Assembly (NCBI RefSeq): GCF_032854445.1
Contig: NC_088296.1
Location: 622,001 to 686,000, forward strand
Direction of reading: 5' to 3'
DNA: 64,000 bases
From: Liolophura sinensis
Lineage: Eukaryota; Mollusca; Polyplacophora; Chitonida; Chitonidae
The position numbers and the translations under genes were made by a program. Below the pieces are notes generated by a model. The model ran no database searches. It saw nothing but the letters and a program-made list of their open reading frames with translations, and was not told where the DNA came from. The first letter of the stretch is position 1. Each line of letters begins with the position of its first letter. Of the stretch, positions 51,596 through 62,381 are shown in pieces.

Positions 51596-54500
51596 TCAAG
51601 GAGGCGCATCTCTATGGCCATAAGCCAAGGTGTGAACACCAACTTCGGCCACCCAGCGCTTACTATCGAAGGGGGGCAGTGAGACCTTATTCAGGTGATG
51701 CTCATAGATATGGTGGCGCTCTGATCGCAGCACGTCCATACCGTGACGGAAGATCTTTTTCTCCAGGAGGGCCTCTTTGTACTGCTTATGGCGGATGCAC
51801 TTTTCCACAACTCCCTTTTTCACGCCCTTGGCCTTCTTAATGTTGGCTCCACCTGCCTCCAGAATGGAGTACATCTTGGGGCGCAGACCAATGTATTCGG
51901 CGATCGGCCGCCCCGCGCACTCGTCCTTCATTTTCCGCAAGACCTTTATATTTGCTGCGCTGTGCAGGGTGTGGTCTTGTGGGTAATCTGGGGTGTCGTA
52001 CAGGTTTGCATTCTCAACCATATCCCCATAAACATCCTCAGTCTGAATCTCGAGTAGTAGACTATCCGTGTCAGTGTAGAGGAGCTGGCAGCGCTCTCCG
52101 TACTGGGCCTTCATGTGGTTGTAGTAGAAATCGTACATCAGGTGCTTGGAGAGATCTAGAATGCTCATGCCCACGTAGATAGGTCGGTTTAGGACTAGTC
52201 GGGTCTTGTCCATCTGAATCGCTGCGAGGTCATCATCAAATATGTTTCCCCGTGCGAAGCTCGGGCTGGCTATCAAGCGTCGGAGATTGTCGTCTTCTCC
52301 AGAGCGTACCAGCTTGACGTCCACACGCTTCCGAAGTTTCTCCATGGTTTTTCCGAAGACCGAGTTGCTCATTAGCTTGTACGGGTCCTTCTCGAATTTA
52401 CTTGCGGCCGTTTTTCGGAGCTCGGTGTTCATCCTGATATAGGGTTCCATCGAAGGGCTCTGGGCGAATCTCAAGGCCCGTTGAACCTTTGTCAGGCGCA
52501 TTCCCAGAGATAGATACAGCTGTAGGTTCCGGTAGTGCAGGACGTACCGTTCCTTGTTGCGTAGGTTGGGGACCAGCTTTTCGACCTCGGTAGGCGCTTT
52601 CTTGCCGAGAAGACCGTGCTGATAGTCTGACCTCCACTCCTTCTGGACCACTAGTCGCTCCGGGGCTAATGGGTAGCCGTTATGTGCGTTATGTAGGCCG
52701 GCCGGATACTCTAGGTCGACCTCGAAGATGTGACCGGAAGGACTGTCGTCGGGGTGGGTTGCAATCGTTTCGCCGAGACGCCGCGCGTCATATACCCACT
52801 GGAAGCTGCCCGTTGGAAGGAACTGACTCATAGCCCAGCCATATAGATTATTGGCGTCTAGGTATTGGATGTAGCTGTTTGGACTTTCGGGGTTGTATCC
52901 CTCCACCTGCGGATTATTGCCGTTGGCGTATCGCTTACTTAACATGGAGATACCTCCTTGTAACCCCTTCTCAATGAAGACATGTTGGTCGTAGTCGGTC
53001 AACAGCTCCAGCTCTACCCCGGTCTTCTTGAACAGCGCATCCCACGAGAGACCTGGGCTCGTAAAGTAGTGAGCAAGGTCCAATCCATACTGCCGTAAAC
53101 AAGTCTTCCGGAAGGCCTCAAACACATGGCCAACAGGAGCACGTCTGTGCGGCAGTAAAGGTCTGTGTAGTCTCCCAGATTGGTGCAGTCAAATATCTTC
53201 CATACCTGTTGAGCGTGGATGTAGTCCTCATCGCTAATGCCTCCGACTTTGAGCTTAATGTAGAAAGCCTCTTTGGGTGGTAGGCTGGACTCGTCCAAGC
53301 GCTCCCAGGAGTCCAATTACTCATAGGGGTAGACACCATTGCGCATGAGTAGCTTTCGTTTTTCTTCGGCGGGCTCATACCGGGCTGTGATGTGGAAAGC
53401 CTGAGGTTTGTTGGCCTCTACCAGATTGTCAAGGGAAGTCGGTAAGAATTGAACGCTGTCGATGAAGCGGAGCTGCCTCAGCGAGAAGGAGATGTACTTT
53501 TCCGTGTTGTTGGGGATGCAGGAGATGCGGCCTTCCACCTTACTTATGGCTTGCATCAGGAGGTGCCCGTCGTAGACCCGTAGGTTGTGGAAGACTACTG
53601 GTATAGCTGTCTTGGGACCCAGCCGCAACTTTAGGTTGCATGCGTTATGGGCCGCGCCTCTGTACTTGCCGGTTATATGGCAGTGATCGCGCACAGAATC
53701 GGCACCTAGAGGCTTCTCACACACGTGGCAGGTTGCGGCGTTGTTGTGGGCCTGCCAGTCCTGGGGAGTCATCCTCATGGCTATAGGGTTAGCTAGAACA
53801 TTTTTGATTTCCAGCTCCTCCTGCCGGAGAGCTCTGAGGAAGTGTTCCGTCGCGTCAGAGCCTCTGTTTTCCATTGGGGGGTTTGTGCGGTCGTCGCAAC
53901 ACACCACAACATAGCAGTAACTGCAGGGCTCGTGGTGCTGAGTCTTTTGAGTGCTGCTCTCTATAGGTTACGGCGGCGGGCCTTTAACCTTTTTGGTCAG
54001 AGCCTTGAAGTCGGCATATATGATGAACTGAGCCGGTAGCTGTTTATTGTGGTTCTGAAAGGTGAACTTGTTTTCCCGCTCCTGGGGCATTTCCACCCTC
54101 ACCGCCGTCTGGCCAATCCCTCGGCATTCCGGCTTATTCGCCTCGAGCAGGTCCTCCCTTGTGTAACCGTGTAGGCAGCGCCCGCAGAAGTGTTTACGAA
54201 GTTGTTTCTTACTTTCTTGCGCGATACAGGAAACGATCGAGGTCTTTTATCCACGTATAATGGAATTTGCCTGCCTTCTCAATTAGCAGCAGATTGATTC
54301 AGGGCGTGTCGCCGTGCTGCTTGCTGAGACGATGCACGATCACATCCTTGTTCCACCCGAACACGTTGATAGCGAGGTCGTTCTTTTCCTCCACTTTAGG
54401 GATCTGAGAGATGGGCGTGGAGGCGTCGATCGCCCCAAAGTCAAGACCATAATTGGTGGGATACTTTGTTGGTCTCTGAGGGTCCCGGGTGGATGGAAAT

Positions 54501-54714
54501 AAGGCAGATCGGAGTGCCCAATGTCAAGCCATTGCACGCTATTGACAACCCACCCTGACCCTCGCTGTGTCCATTTTTCTAGCACCTCCTGGATGGTGGG
54601 GAAGGCCTTATCTGGAGCCCCGTCAATGTCACCAGGCTCTAAGAGGGCCTCCTGTTTGCTGTGGAGCACTGGGCTGGTATACCCTTCACTGCCATCCGCG
54701 TTGTCCTTTCGCAA
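51596..54714 (-). pseudogene. Polinton family-B DNA polymerase, protein-primed type, broken
   Basis: This enzyme would copy the element genome. The 509-codon frame 53125-51596 carries the palm: motif A in YLDANNLYGWAMSQFLP, motif B in KLMSNSVFGKTMEKL and motif C in LLYTDTDSLLLEI. Upstream, 53907-53317 carries a zinc cluster (CHVCEKPLG, VRDHCHITGKYRG) and exonuclease motif II (FHNLRVYDGH). A stop at 53319-53317 is followed by 53316-53118 with the third exonuclease motif (YTDLYCRTDVLLLA), then a frame change near 53120. Exonuclease motif I near 54022 reads YADFKA, with Lys where Glu is expected. The N-terminal part to 54714 (EVLEKWTQRGSGWVV) is scattered over frames with several stops. Confidence 0.88.
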
Positions 54715-54732
54715 CTGAACCCTGAGGCCTAG

Positions 54733-55224
54733 TTAGAACTTAACCTCGTTGAGTGCCAGGATCTCTTCTTTTAGCTTCTGGCAAATAATGGCTCTAATCT
54801 CTTCTAAGAAGGCTACTGGGTCCGTCCAAACGCCTTCGGGTACGCCCATCTGCCAGGCCCGGAGGAGATTCCTTAGGGCCCGGCTGGTGTTAGTGAATTG
54901 TAGTTTCTTTTCACCTAGCAATTCATCCAACTCCTCGTTACTGAGGAGGTTCTTGACGTCTTGCTTCAACTCCTCGTTACTGAGGGGGTTCTTGACATCT
55001 TGCAGCCGCTTCAACTCAGCCACAGCCGTTTTATGCCTGTCGAGGATCCCCTGCAATTCTTCCAAGGCATTGCGGGACCGTGGGTACTTGGGCCGCACAC
55101 CTAGGAGCGTCTCAAACTCCTCCCGTAGTGATCGCGTAAGAAAGTAAGACACACGACTCTCTAATTGTAAATTTCTATTGCCGCCAGCCGTTTGAACTCG
55201 TCCAAGAAAGCCTTGTGCCTCCAC
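54733..55224 (-). CDS. Polinton ORF upstream of the polymerase, helical
   Basis: An open frame of 163 codons without an ATG; it opens with GTG. It is strongly helical: SLREEFETLLGVRPKYPRS, LDRHKTAVAELKRLQDV and FLEEIRAIICQKLKEEI. A 13-residue segment is duplicated in tandem (QDVKNPLSNEELK, then QDVKNLLSNEELD). It overlaps the end of the next upstream ORF in another frame, so the 5' end may have been altered. It lies immediately upstream of the polymerase on the same strand. It could be a terminal-protein or regulatory partner, but this is speculation. Confidence 0.5.
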   Translation of the reverse strand: MEAQGFLGRVQTAGGNRNLQLESRVSYFLTRSLREEFETLLGVRPKYPRSRNALEELQGILDRHKTAVAELKRLQDVKNPLSNEELKQDVKNLLSNEELDELLGEKKLQFTNTSRALRNLLRAWQMGVPEGVWTDPVAFLEEIRAIICQKLKEEILALNEVKF

Positions 55225-55415
55225 TTCCTTTCACGCGTCTGGACCCTATTATGTCCGCAGGCCATGCAAAGCCGAAACCAGTCTTTAACGCCCCGACCAC
55301 AGCTAATACATGGCTGGGTGCCAAGACCCTGCCGCAGACGGTATAGGTGATCCCCGCAGCACTCCCCCAGACAACTCTTACCACAGAGCTCCGTGGAGCC
55401 GATGAGAAGCCACAA
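55161..55415 (-). CDS. Small cysteine-rich Polinton protein (zinc-ribbon-like)
   Basis: 84 codons opening with TTG where TGG follows, which suggests the ATG was lost. Paired cysteines: ELCGKSCLGECCGDH, then PCISCGRGVKDW, then LCMACGHNRVQ, followed by a basic tail. Two C-x2-C pairs spaced by about 14 residues suggest a zinc ribbon or small treble-clef fold. It is the first gene inside the right terminal repeat, reading inward; a regulatory or DNA-binding role is plausible. Confidence 0.5.
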   Translation of the reverse strand: MWLLIGSTELCGKSCLGECCGDHLYRLRQGLGTQPCISCGRGVKDWFRLCMACGHNRVQTRERKWRHKAFLDEFKRLAAIEIYN

Positions 55416-55497
55416 TTACAATTATTGTAACCCTTTCGCATGTGTAGAAGCATACCAGATGCGGTCGGTATGTCTAATACAACCCCAGATGGGGCTA

Positions 55498-55654
55498 GGG
55501 GCCTCTATTTTGTTCTGGGGAGGGCCCCAAGGGGGGCGTGCGCCAGAACCTATAGTGCGTATACTAGAACTTCTGGACCTCGCCTGGAATGGGGGCTGGG
55601 AGCCTCTATTTGCCAAGTAGAGGGTGCGCCAGAACCGTCATTGTGTATACTACT
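55498..55654 (-). repeat. Polinton right terminal inverted repeat
   Basis: The inverted partner of 41963-42119. It ends 'cattgtgtatactact', followed by the target duplicate cgagga at 55655-55660. It has the same internal two-fold repeat as the left end. Confidence 0.92.
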
Positions 55655-57310
55655 CGAGGATTGTTTAGGCTTCAAAACCGATGATAGACCGTCTGCTGAC
55701 AGGGAATGTGACACTGAGTCAGACATTAATGTATCAGAAGTGAATCTGACGACGATGACTTCCCTTTGTCAGATCTGCGACCGCTAGCTGCCGGAAATAC
55801 GATAGGCAACAGAACAACAACAACGCCTGTAGTAGAACCCGTCCGATGGAGTGGCTGACTGGAAAAGATTGCTGTCAACGACTTTACCCAGCCGACTGGA
55901 CCTATAAATGTGCTACCAAAGGAAAGTACAGAGCTCGATTTTCTCAATCTCATGCTCACTGAAGAATTATATACCCTTTTGGCAGTGTATTGAGAAAAAA
56001 TCTGACAACAGATGGATCCCTGTAACAATCCAGGAAATGAAAGCATTTATGGGCATTCATGTGGTTATGTCTATCATACAATTGCCTACATACAAGCAGT
56101 ATTGGTCAACTGATCAGCTCTTCAAAGTACCCTCCATACCAATCACCATGGCTAGAGACAGGTTTGAGAAAATCTTGCAGTATTTTCACTACAATGATTC
56201 TACTACAAATCCAGCCAGGGGAGATGCGAACCATGACAAAATACATCATGTCCGGCCTGTCTTCAGTATTGTGCAGAGACGGTTAGTGGAAAACTATCGA
56301 CCACACAAAAGTGTCACGTTAGATAAGGCGATGATTCCATTCCGTGGACGTGTTTCGTACCGACAGTACTTACCGGCAAAGCCTTGTAAATTTGGAGTAA
56401 AAGTGTGGCAGTTAGCAGACAGTAGCAATGGGTATGTCTACCAGATGGAGGTATACACTGGCAAACAAGATACAGGGAGAGAAGTGGGTTTGGCCTGGAG
56501 GGTGGTATGGGATTTGACCAGGGTATTGTCCGGTAAAAGTCACCACATATACATGGACAATTACTTTTCCAGTCCCCAACTGTATCAAGACTTGCTGAAG
56601 GATGATCTGTATGGTTGTGGCACCTGTAGACTCAACCGAAAGGGGTGGCCTGACGCACTACACAAAAACTGTCTGCCGAAACAAAAAGGGGTAAGTAAAC
56701 TCTACCAGAAAGAAAACCTTGTGGCAGCCTGCTGGTACGTCAATCGACAGGTAAACTTCTTGTCAACTAATTCTGATCCAACTGTCACAGTGAGTGTCCA
56801 GCGAAAACAGAAGGATGGAACGCGTGCAGAAATAAAGGCCCTGAAGTTGTGGAGAACTACAACAAGCACATGAATGGTCTGGACCACGGAGATCAGCTGC
56901 GTATGCAATATTCCACTACTCGTCGCTCCAAAAAGTTTTGGAAGTACCTGTTCTGGTTTTTGTTTAACACAGCAGTGGCGTGCTCTTTCATTCTTATGCG
57001 TGAGTCTGTGAATCACCAGAAGAAAAGCAAAACTGGTCGGGTGAAAGAAATGTGTCAACTGAAGTTTCGACAAAATTTGGCAAAACAGCTTGTCGGGCAG
57101 CACAGACAGAAAAGGCGACATGAAGTATTACAGAAGGACAGTGCAGGACGGTCACATTGGCCCACATCCATGCCCAAATCCAGGCGATGCAAATTGTGTA
57201 GTTCAAGGAAAATCAGGAAGGAGTCAAAATATGGACGCAAGATTTGTGATGGAAACCTCTGTGTGGAATGTTTTGAACCATTTCATGTTTTATCATTCAC
57301 AGAAGAGTAG
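55655..57310 (+). pseudogene. piggyBac transposase, main part, frameshifted
   Basis: Transposases of this family cut and paste at TTAA using three Asp residues. After the Polinton the acidic N-terminus resumes and changes frame near 55738. The conserved start of the core (TGPINVLPKESTELDF) lies in another frame around 55905-55985. The main frame 55908-56873 has the first catalytic Asp in LDKAMIPFRGR, with Lys after it where Glu is usual, and the second in YMDNYFSSPQLYQ. A one-base loss near 56840 moves the third (NGLDHGDQLR) to frame 56849-57310. The C-terminus has the cysteine-rich domain (RRCKLCSSRKIRK, CDGNLCVECFEPFHV). At least three frame changes; inactive. Confidence 0.88.
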
Positions 57311-58411
57311 ATTCCACGCCAGTAGTTGACAAACAGAGTAAATATTGTAAATAATAACTAAAAAAGTTTTTTTCACCAACTTTCAGTGAAGATAAATTGT
57401 GACTCATTGACTGTCAGTGTAAATCCAAACTTCCAGCACACTTACATGTATGAAGAACGAATTTTGCACAGAAGTACTTTCTATTATGAGTGAGTAATGT
57501 AAACCAAAATTTGTATTTCTGTTTGTGTTTTTTCTGCCTTTTAAAAAATTTATTTGTTTGTGGATGGAGGGGCTGGAATGGTAATGAGAAATAGCTAGTA
57601 AATTTTGGGAATCACAAACAAACAAGTTTGTGTTCCACTCATTAGTCTTCCACATTACATGGGCCAGCCTGGAGTTATAATTTTTCCATAGTGGTGGCCA
57701 GCACATCTGTCAAAAGAAATGAAAAGAAGAGGTCAAAATTCACATTATTTTGTTTTGTGTTTATTATTTAGTTTGTTAGGAGTGTGTTGGTCTGACCCAA
57801 ATATCACTGACCAATGATTCTGCTCCGCTGTGTCACGTGATAGAATTTAGGGCAACTACTGACCAATGAACAACGAATGCCTTCAGTGATGAAATGTTAT
57901 GGCATTTTTGCTTAGCTGAAGTGGAAAACAACTGACTATAGTACGGCTCTATTCGACACTTCAACAAACCCACGATAAATAACTGATTTATCTGTATTTC
58001 CTGAGCGTTTGATGACTTAAACACACATACTTTTATTCAGAAAAGCGGGCGTTCTGTTCAGGAATTCGCGTGTCATCACCTCTAAAAATTACCATACTTT
58101 TCGCTGGTGTCGCATGTTGTGTGAATGTTCAGTTCGATAATCCCATTTTATAGGCATCTTCATGAATGTACGTCCACAACTATACTAATATTTTACAAGA
58201 TTGCGTAGTATTAACATTGATGGCAAAATTCAACCAGCTTTAGAGTGTTAAAACAGAAAAACTCTGCATCAGTCGCCGTTACAGTGTAAGCTCACACAGA
58301 GGCGAGTACGGCAGTTGAGGCTGATCGCTGACGCCTACTCGGGCGGAAGGCAGGCACAGCTACAGCCCGCCGCTGTACTGGCGGCTGCAGTGGGTTGTCG
58401 GAGTCAATGAG
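57311..58411. other. piggyBac 3' region
   Basis: This is non-coding sequence between the transposase stop and the right terminal repeat. It is AT-rich to about 58250, then a GC-rich subterminal part (ctacagcccgccgctgtact) near the end that weakly resembles the left subterminal region inverted. No further ORF. Confidence 0.55.
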
Positions 58412-58558
58412 TTAAAATCGGTGATATTCTTGAAACAACGAATTGGCGTTAAGCTGTTACATACATCTATTACTGATTGACGTATGGATTACAGATCTGT
58501 AAGAATTGTTTTTGACTTGGTATAGTTTTTAGGTTATGACCAAAAAACCCTCAAAAGT

Positions 58559-59139
58559 ATGAGTCCGCTTCGGGGACGATAGATCCAGGGTCAATCCTGG
58601 GTCGAATCACACCTAACACTTTAATTTATTTATTTATTTGATTGGTGTTTTACGCCGTGGTCAAGAATATTTCACGTATACGACGGCGGCCAGCATTATG
58701 GTGGGAGGAAACCGGGCAGAGCCGGGGGGAAACCCACGACCATCCGCAGATTACTGACAGACCTTCCCACGTAATGCCGGAGGGGAAACCAGAATGAGCT
58801 GGGCTTGAACTCGCAGCAACCGCATTGGTGAGAGACTCCTGGGTCATTACGCTGCGCTAGCGTGCTAACCAGCTGAGTCACGGAGGCCCCCAAGACTTTA
58901 AAACAGGAAGTTCAGCATGAAGTGGATAGTGCAACGACTGGTTGACCAGTATCAGTATAATGGCTCGGACGGGGCGGCTTAATTGCCTTTGCTAAGACGC
59001 CTCAGTGAAGCAGAACTAGATAAAAGAGCGGTGGAAATCCATCCTGAGGCACATCACATGCTTTCTAAGGATTCCTTCGTCGTCATATGACTGAACAATT
59101 GTTAGGTATGACGTTAAACCCAAAGCACTCACTTACTCA
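58559..59139 (+). mobile_element. SINE family 2, 5'-truncated, carrying a nested SINE
   Basis: It begins in the tRNA-like head (agtccgcttcgggg) and is interrupted at 58625-58891 by a family 1 SINE. It resumes with 'gatagtgcaacgactggttg' and ends with the tail 'gttaaacccaaagcactcac'. It is flanked by ctcaaaagt at 58550-58558 and 59140-59148. Confidence 0.85.
58625..58891 (-). mobile_element. SINE family 1, full length, inserted in SINE family 2
   Basis: An inverted copy with tail, body and head (cagctgagtcacggaggccc). It is flanked by aacactttaa (58615-58624) and aagactttaa (58892-58901), which correspond to one site in the undisturbed family 2 copy at 59428-59791. Confidence 0.92.
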
Positions 59140-59427
59140 CTCAAAAGTTTGAATAATGACGTAAAACCTATGACCCTAACCCTACATACATACATTGACA
59201 AGACCTCCCTTTCAAATAACACGAGAGCTTCGTGCTAGATTGCATGGAATCCGTTCACTGTTGGCTACAGGGCTTGTATTCTAATCCTGTCTGGCGACAG
59301 GACAAGTAGATATAAGGAACAGTCCTTGCAGTCACCTGTTAAAATCCAGTTGATTCCTGCCAATCTTTCTTCTGTTTTCTCTTCAATTACCATGAAATTA
59401 TTAGGCACCGGACTACCAGTTCTAGAG

Positions 59428-59791
59428 TGAATGAGTGAGTGCTTGGGGTTTAACGTCGTGCTCAAGAATTTTTCAGTCATATGACGACGAAGGAATCATT
59501 AGGGTGCATGTACGTGTAATGTGCCTCCTTGTTGCAGGACGGATTTCCACCGCTCCTTTATTTAGTGCTGCTTCACTGAGACGACTTACCGAAGGCAAGT
59601 AAGCCGCCCCGCCAGAGCCATTATACTGATACGGGTCAACCAGTCGTTGCACTATCCCCTTCGTGCTGAACGCCAAGCGAGGAAGTTACAACTTCCTCTT
59701 TTAAAGTCTTAGGTGTGACTCGATCAAGGATTGATCCTGAATCTACCGGTCCCGAAGCGGACGCTCTACCAACTGTGCTATCCGGGCCGGT
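59428..59791 (-). mobile_element. SINE family 2, full length
   Basis: Read on the minus strand it starts with a tRNA-like head (ggcccggatagcacagttgg, an A box), followed by a B-box-like region and the ~250-base family body. The tail is 'catatgactgaaaaattctt', 'gacgttaaaccccaagcac' and (actc)n. It is flanked by taccagttctagag at 59414-59427 and 59792-59805. Confidence 0.93.
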
Positions 59792-59848
59792 TACCAGTTC
59801 TAGAGGGCTGGGGTTAAAATTCATTCTACTCCCTGCCATTCTTATTTA

Positions 59849-59982
59849 TTTATCTTTTTGATTGGTGTTTTACGCCGTACTCAAGAATATTTCACTTATA
59901 CGACGGAGGCTAGCATTATGGTGTGAAGAAACCGGACAGAGCCTGGGGGAGACCCACGACCATCCGCAGGTTGCTGGCAAAC
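59849..59982 (-). mobile_element. SINE family 1, 5'-truncated
   Basis: An inverted tail and part of the body, ending inside 'ccatccgcaggttgctggc'. It is flanked by the 13-bp repeat ccattcttattta at 59836-59848 and 59983-59995. Confidence 0.93.
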
Positions 59983-59995
59983 CCATTCTTATTTA

Positions 59996-62381
59996 AGTAG
60001 CGACACTATGGTTCATTTGTGGGACATCATGATGCCGGGTTTTGCTAAAATAGATTTGTATCCGTTGACAATACAGTGTTGTTTTCATAAGGTACACGTA
60101 ATTTATTCGTTTGGAGAGTTTATTGTCTAATGTGGATTACGTCTATTTTTTTTGCTCGTATTAGACAAACCTGGGGTCTTTTCGTATTAGACAAATCCTG
60201 GGTCATTTCAGAAGAGCATAGAACTAATAGATCTAACCGTCTTTGGTGTAGAAAGTGGACGTTGAAAGCTGTGTGTACTGATCCCTTGGAAGCCGTATAA
60301 CTGCATGCAGTTTTAGTGATAACTGGTCATGCACATGCCTAAATACATCCTCCTCCCATAGCAATTAACAAGATGCTATTCCGTCGCCGGTTACGTCAGA
60401 TATCACACTGTCGTTGCTGCCCTGGTATTATCCTCTGTGTTGTGCGTGTGTTATTATCTGGGATAATTGGGAGTGAGTTATAGAATTGAACGATTACAAT
60501 GTCGCTTTAGTAGGATTCGGACTCGAAAGCACCAGAAAGGGCCTTTTAAGGCATGGTAATGTTGTAGTATTACTGGCGTGTACCGCCTGGAGTAGATCCA
60601 CAGCTCTACGTTGTTTTCTTGAGCCGCACATTGTATGTATAAAGTATATAAGTCACGATATAAAAGAAATGGATTAAAAATTTAGACGGGTAGATTGTAC
60701 TTCGATGTTTATCATTTTTAACATGCTCTCTTTAAAGAGGAGATTTTCTGTTCTTTGTGCTGCATTATTAAGATAAATATTTGCTGATCAGCAATGAATG
60801 TCCATAACACATGGCATCGCGCCCAGCCAGGTCTTTGTTTGGCCTGAAATACCCCCAGTTAAGACTTAAATGTTTTACAGTGCGAGGTCAGACGTATAAT
60901 CATATACCCTAATTACACCGTCCGTAACATATCACACAGAACATGAAGCCAGAGTAATGATCGCTCTTAGCTCTGAACTCTAATTAACGTGGCACAAAAG
61001 TCACATCGAGAACCGCAGGTGTTTCTTCTTAAATTCTTCTTAATCTGCGCAAATTATTTTCCTTTTGGTTAGCATGATTGTACACCTGACATTCGGTGTC
61101 ACGGTTGACTGCTTGTATACGTTACACATAGAACACTCTGGTGCCGTATTAATTGTCTCATTAAGAGCCCCCACCCAGACTTTTGAGTTAAGCAGAATTC
61201 GTGGTAGCGGCGAACAGCACCTCTTCAGATCAGCTCACATGATACACAATGTTATACAGATCTAAATCTGTACAAGGTGATTGATACCTGGCAAATACAC
61301 ATAAACCAAAAACCCGAGCGACAATGTTCAACAGTAACTGAATAATCGTGTTAAACGATCCACAGGTTTTTGCTGTGTGCAAGCAAACCCTCTTGACCTA
61401 TTTGTACATACACCTGTATATAACCGGCCCTGAGGTAATGTCAGACTAGTATAAATAACACCCGAGCTGCTGGTCTTGTTTTGACATGCCGAGATTATTA
61501 TGTTCCTTTCTTAGTCGTGACCATATATTGGTCACGCAAGTTCAATCCCGGACTTGGACACGGCATTTTGTATACATGCCCTCCCTGTCACTTCTCATGG
61601 GGCCAACAATCGCCCCTCTTGAATAAAGTAAATCCCAAGCATACGTACATAAATATATGATCCACAGTGACATTTCCTGGCGAATAAAACCAGGCAAGTA
61701 ACGTCAGTTAGGGAGATCAGAAGGTCGAATCTGATTTTGATTTGATACACCTGGAGTATTAGATAGTTCTGATATGTGAGCTATAACCCACTCACATTAA
61801 AGGCTCACCTCCTAACTTTCAACTACATATTTTTGAATTTCAATCACCATTCCTGTTTTCTGCAGTGAATACTTTTGACAGCGGAGTTGTAACTAAATTG
61901 ATTTATATTGCTGTTGTTTTCTCTAAAGATGAACTGCAAAAATTTTTGATTAGAAACTGAAAGTTATCTGAATAAATACATGGTAGAGATTGTCTTGCGT
62001 CTTAATGTTATTCTTTATACGCGTATGAAATTGTTAGCAGGTTTGGTCGGAAATAGATTGAACAAAAATGGCTAGCGTAAAATTTACTGAAAATACCATG
62101 GTTTGTTTCTCTTGATTTTAGGTAGGCGGTAACGCTTAAGTGGCAGTCAGCTAAGTCACAAACGTCACTGATAGTCACAACCAATGAGGCACTTTGGAAA
62201 GTTTAGGCAATTTAGGCAAATTTAGGCAAATTTAGGCAATGGATAAGTCAACATCGGGCATTTTACAGGTTTATATTAAAAAGCACCGGGACCATGTAAT
62301 GGCGTTCCATATCGATAATTAAGACCCAATTCCAAAACAAACTAAAACACCAGTTCACAATGAATGACTTATTAAACGGGC
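59996..62381. other. Intergenic with one dispersed repeat and a short array
   Basis: 60318-60470 is a YHTVV-family copy on plus whose peptide reads YHTVVAALVLSSVLCVCYYLG. 62198-62240 holds four tandem copies of 'tttaggcaa' with small length changes. No gene was recognised in the remainder. Confidence 0.45.

Larger units (their letters stand above)
41963..55654. mobile_element. Maverick/Polinton, 13.7 kb, inactivated
   Basis: Polintons are virus-like DNA transposons that encode their own protein-primed polymerase, an integrase and capsid proteins. This one begins AGTAGTATACAC and ends with the exact complement, with ~157-bp terminal inverted repeats. It is flanked by a 6-bp target duplication: cgagga on the right, and cgaga with one base lost on the left. 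It is visibly richer in G and C than the surrounding DNA. Genes run in both directions: left block mostly minus, capsid-to-integrase block plus, polymerase block minus. Most are broken by substitutions and indels. I found no adenain-like cysteine protease. No SINE has landed inside it. Confidence 0.93.
41612..58415 (+). mobile_element. piggyBac-like DNA transposon, interrupted by a Polinton
   Basis: The left end at TTAA 41612 reads ttaactcactcactccgac. The right end, inverted from TTAA 58415, reads ttaactcattgactccgac: 17 of 19 bases match. TTAA at both ends is the target duplication typical of piggyBac. A transposase gene with a cysteine-rich C-terminus lies inside. Without the 13.7-kb Polinton and its 6-bp duplication the element is about 3.1 kb. 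The transposase is broken by several frameshifts as well as by the insertion, so the element cannot move itself. Confidence 0.88.

Noticed and set aside
55440-55787. 115-codon plus frame crossing the Polinton end as a fusion gene
   Set aside because: Its first part is terminal inverted repeat and its end is the interrupted piggyBac N-terminus; the join is accidental.
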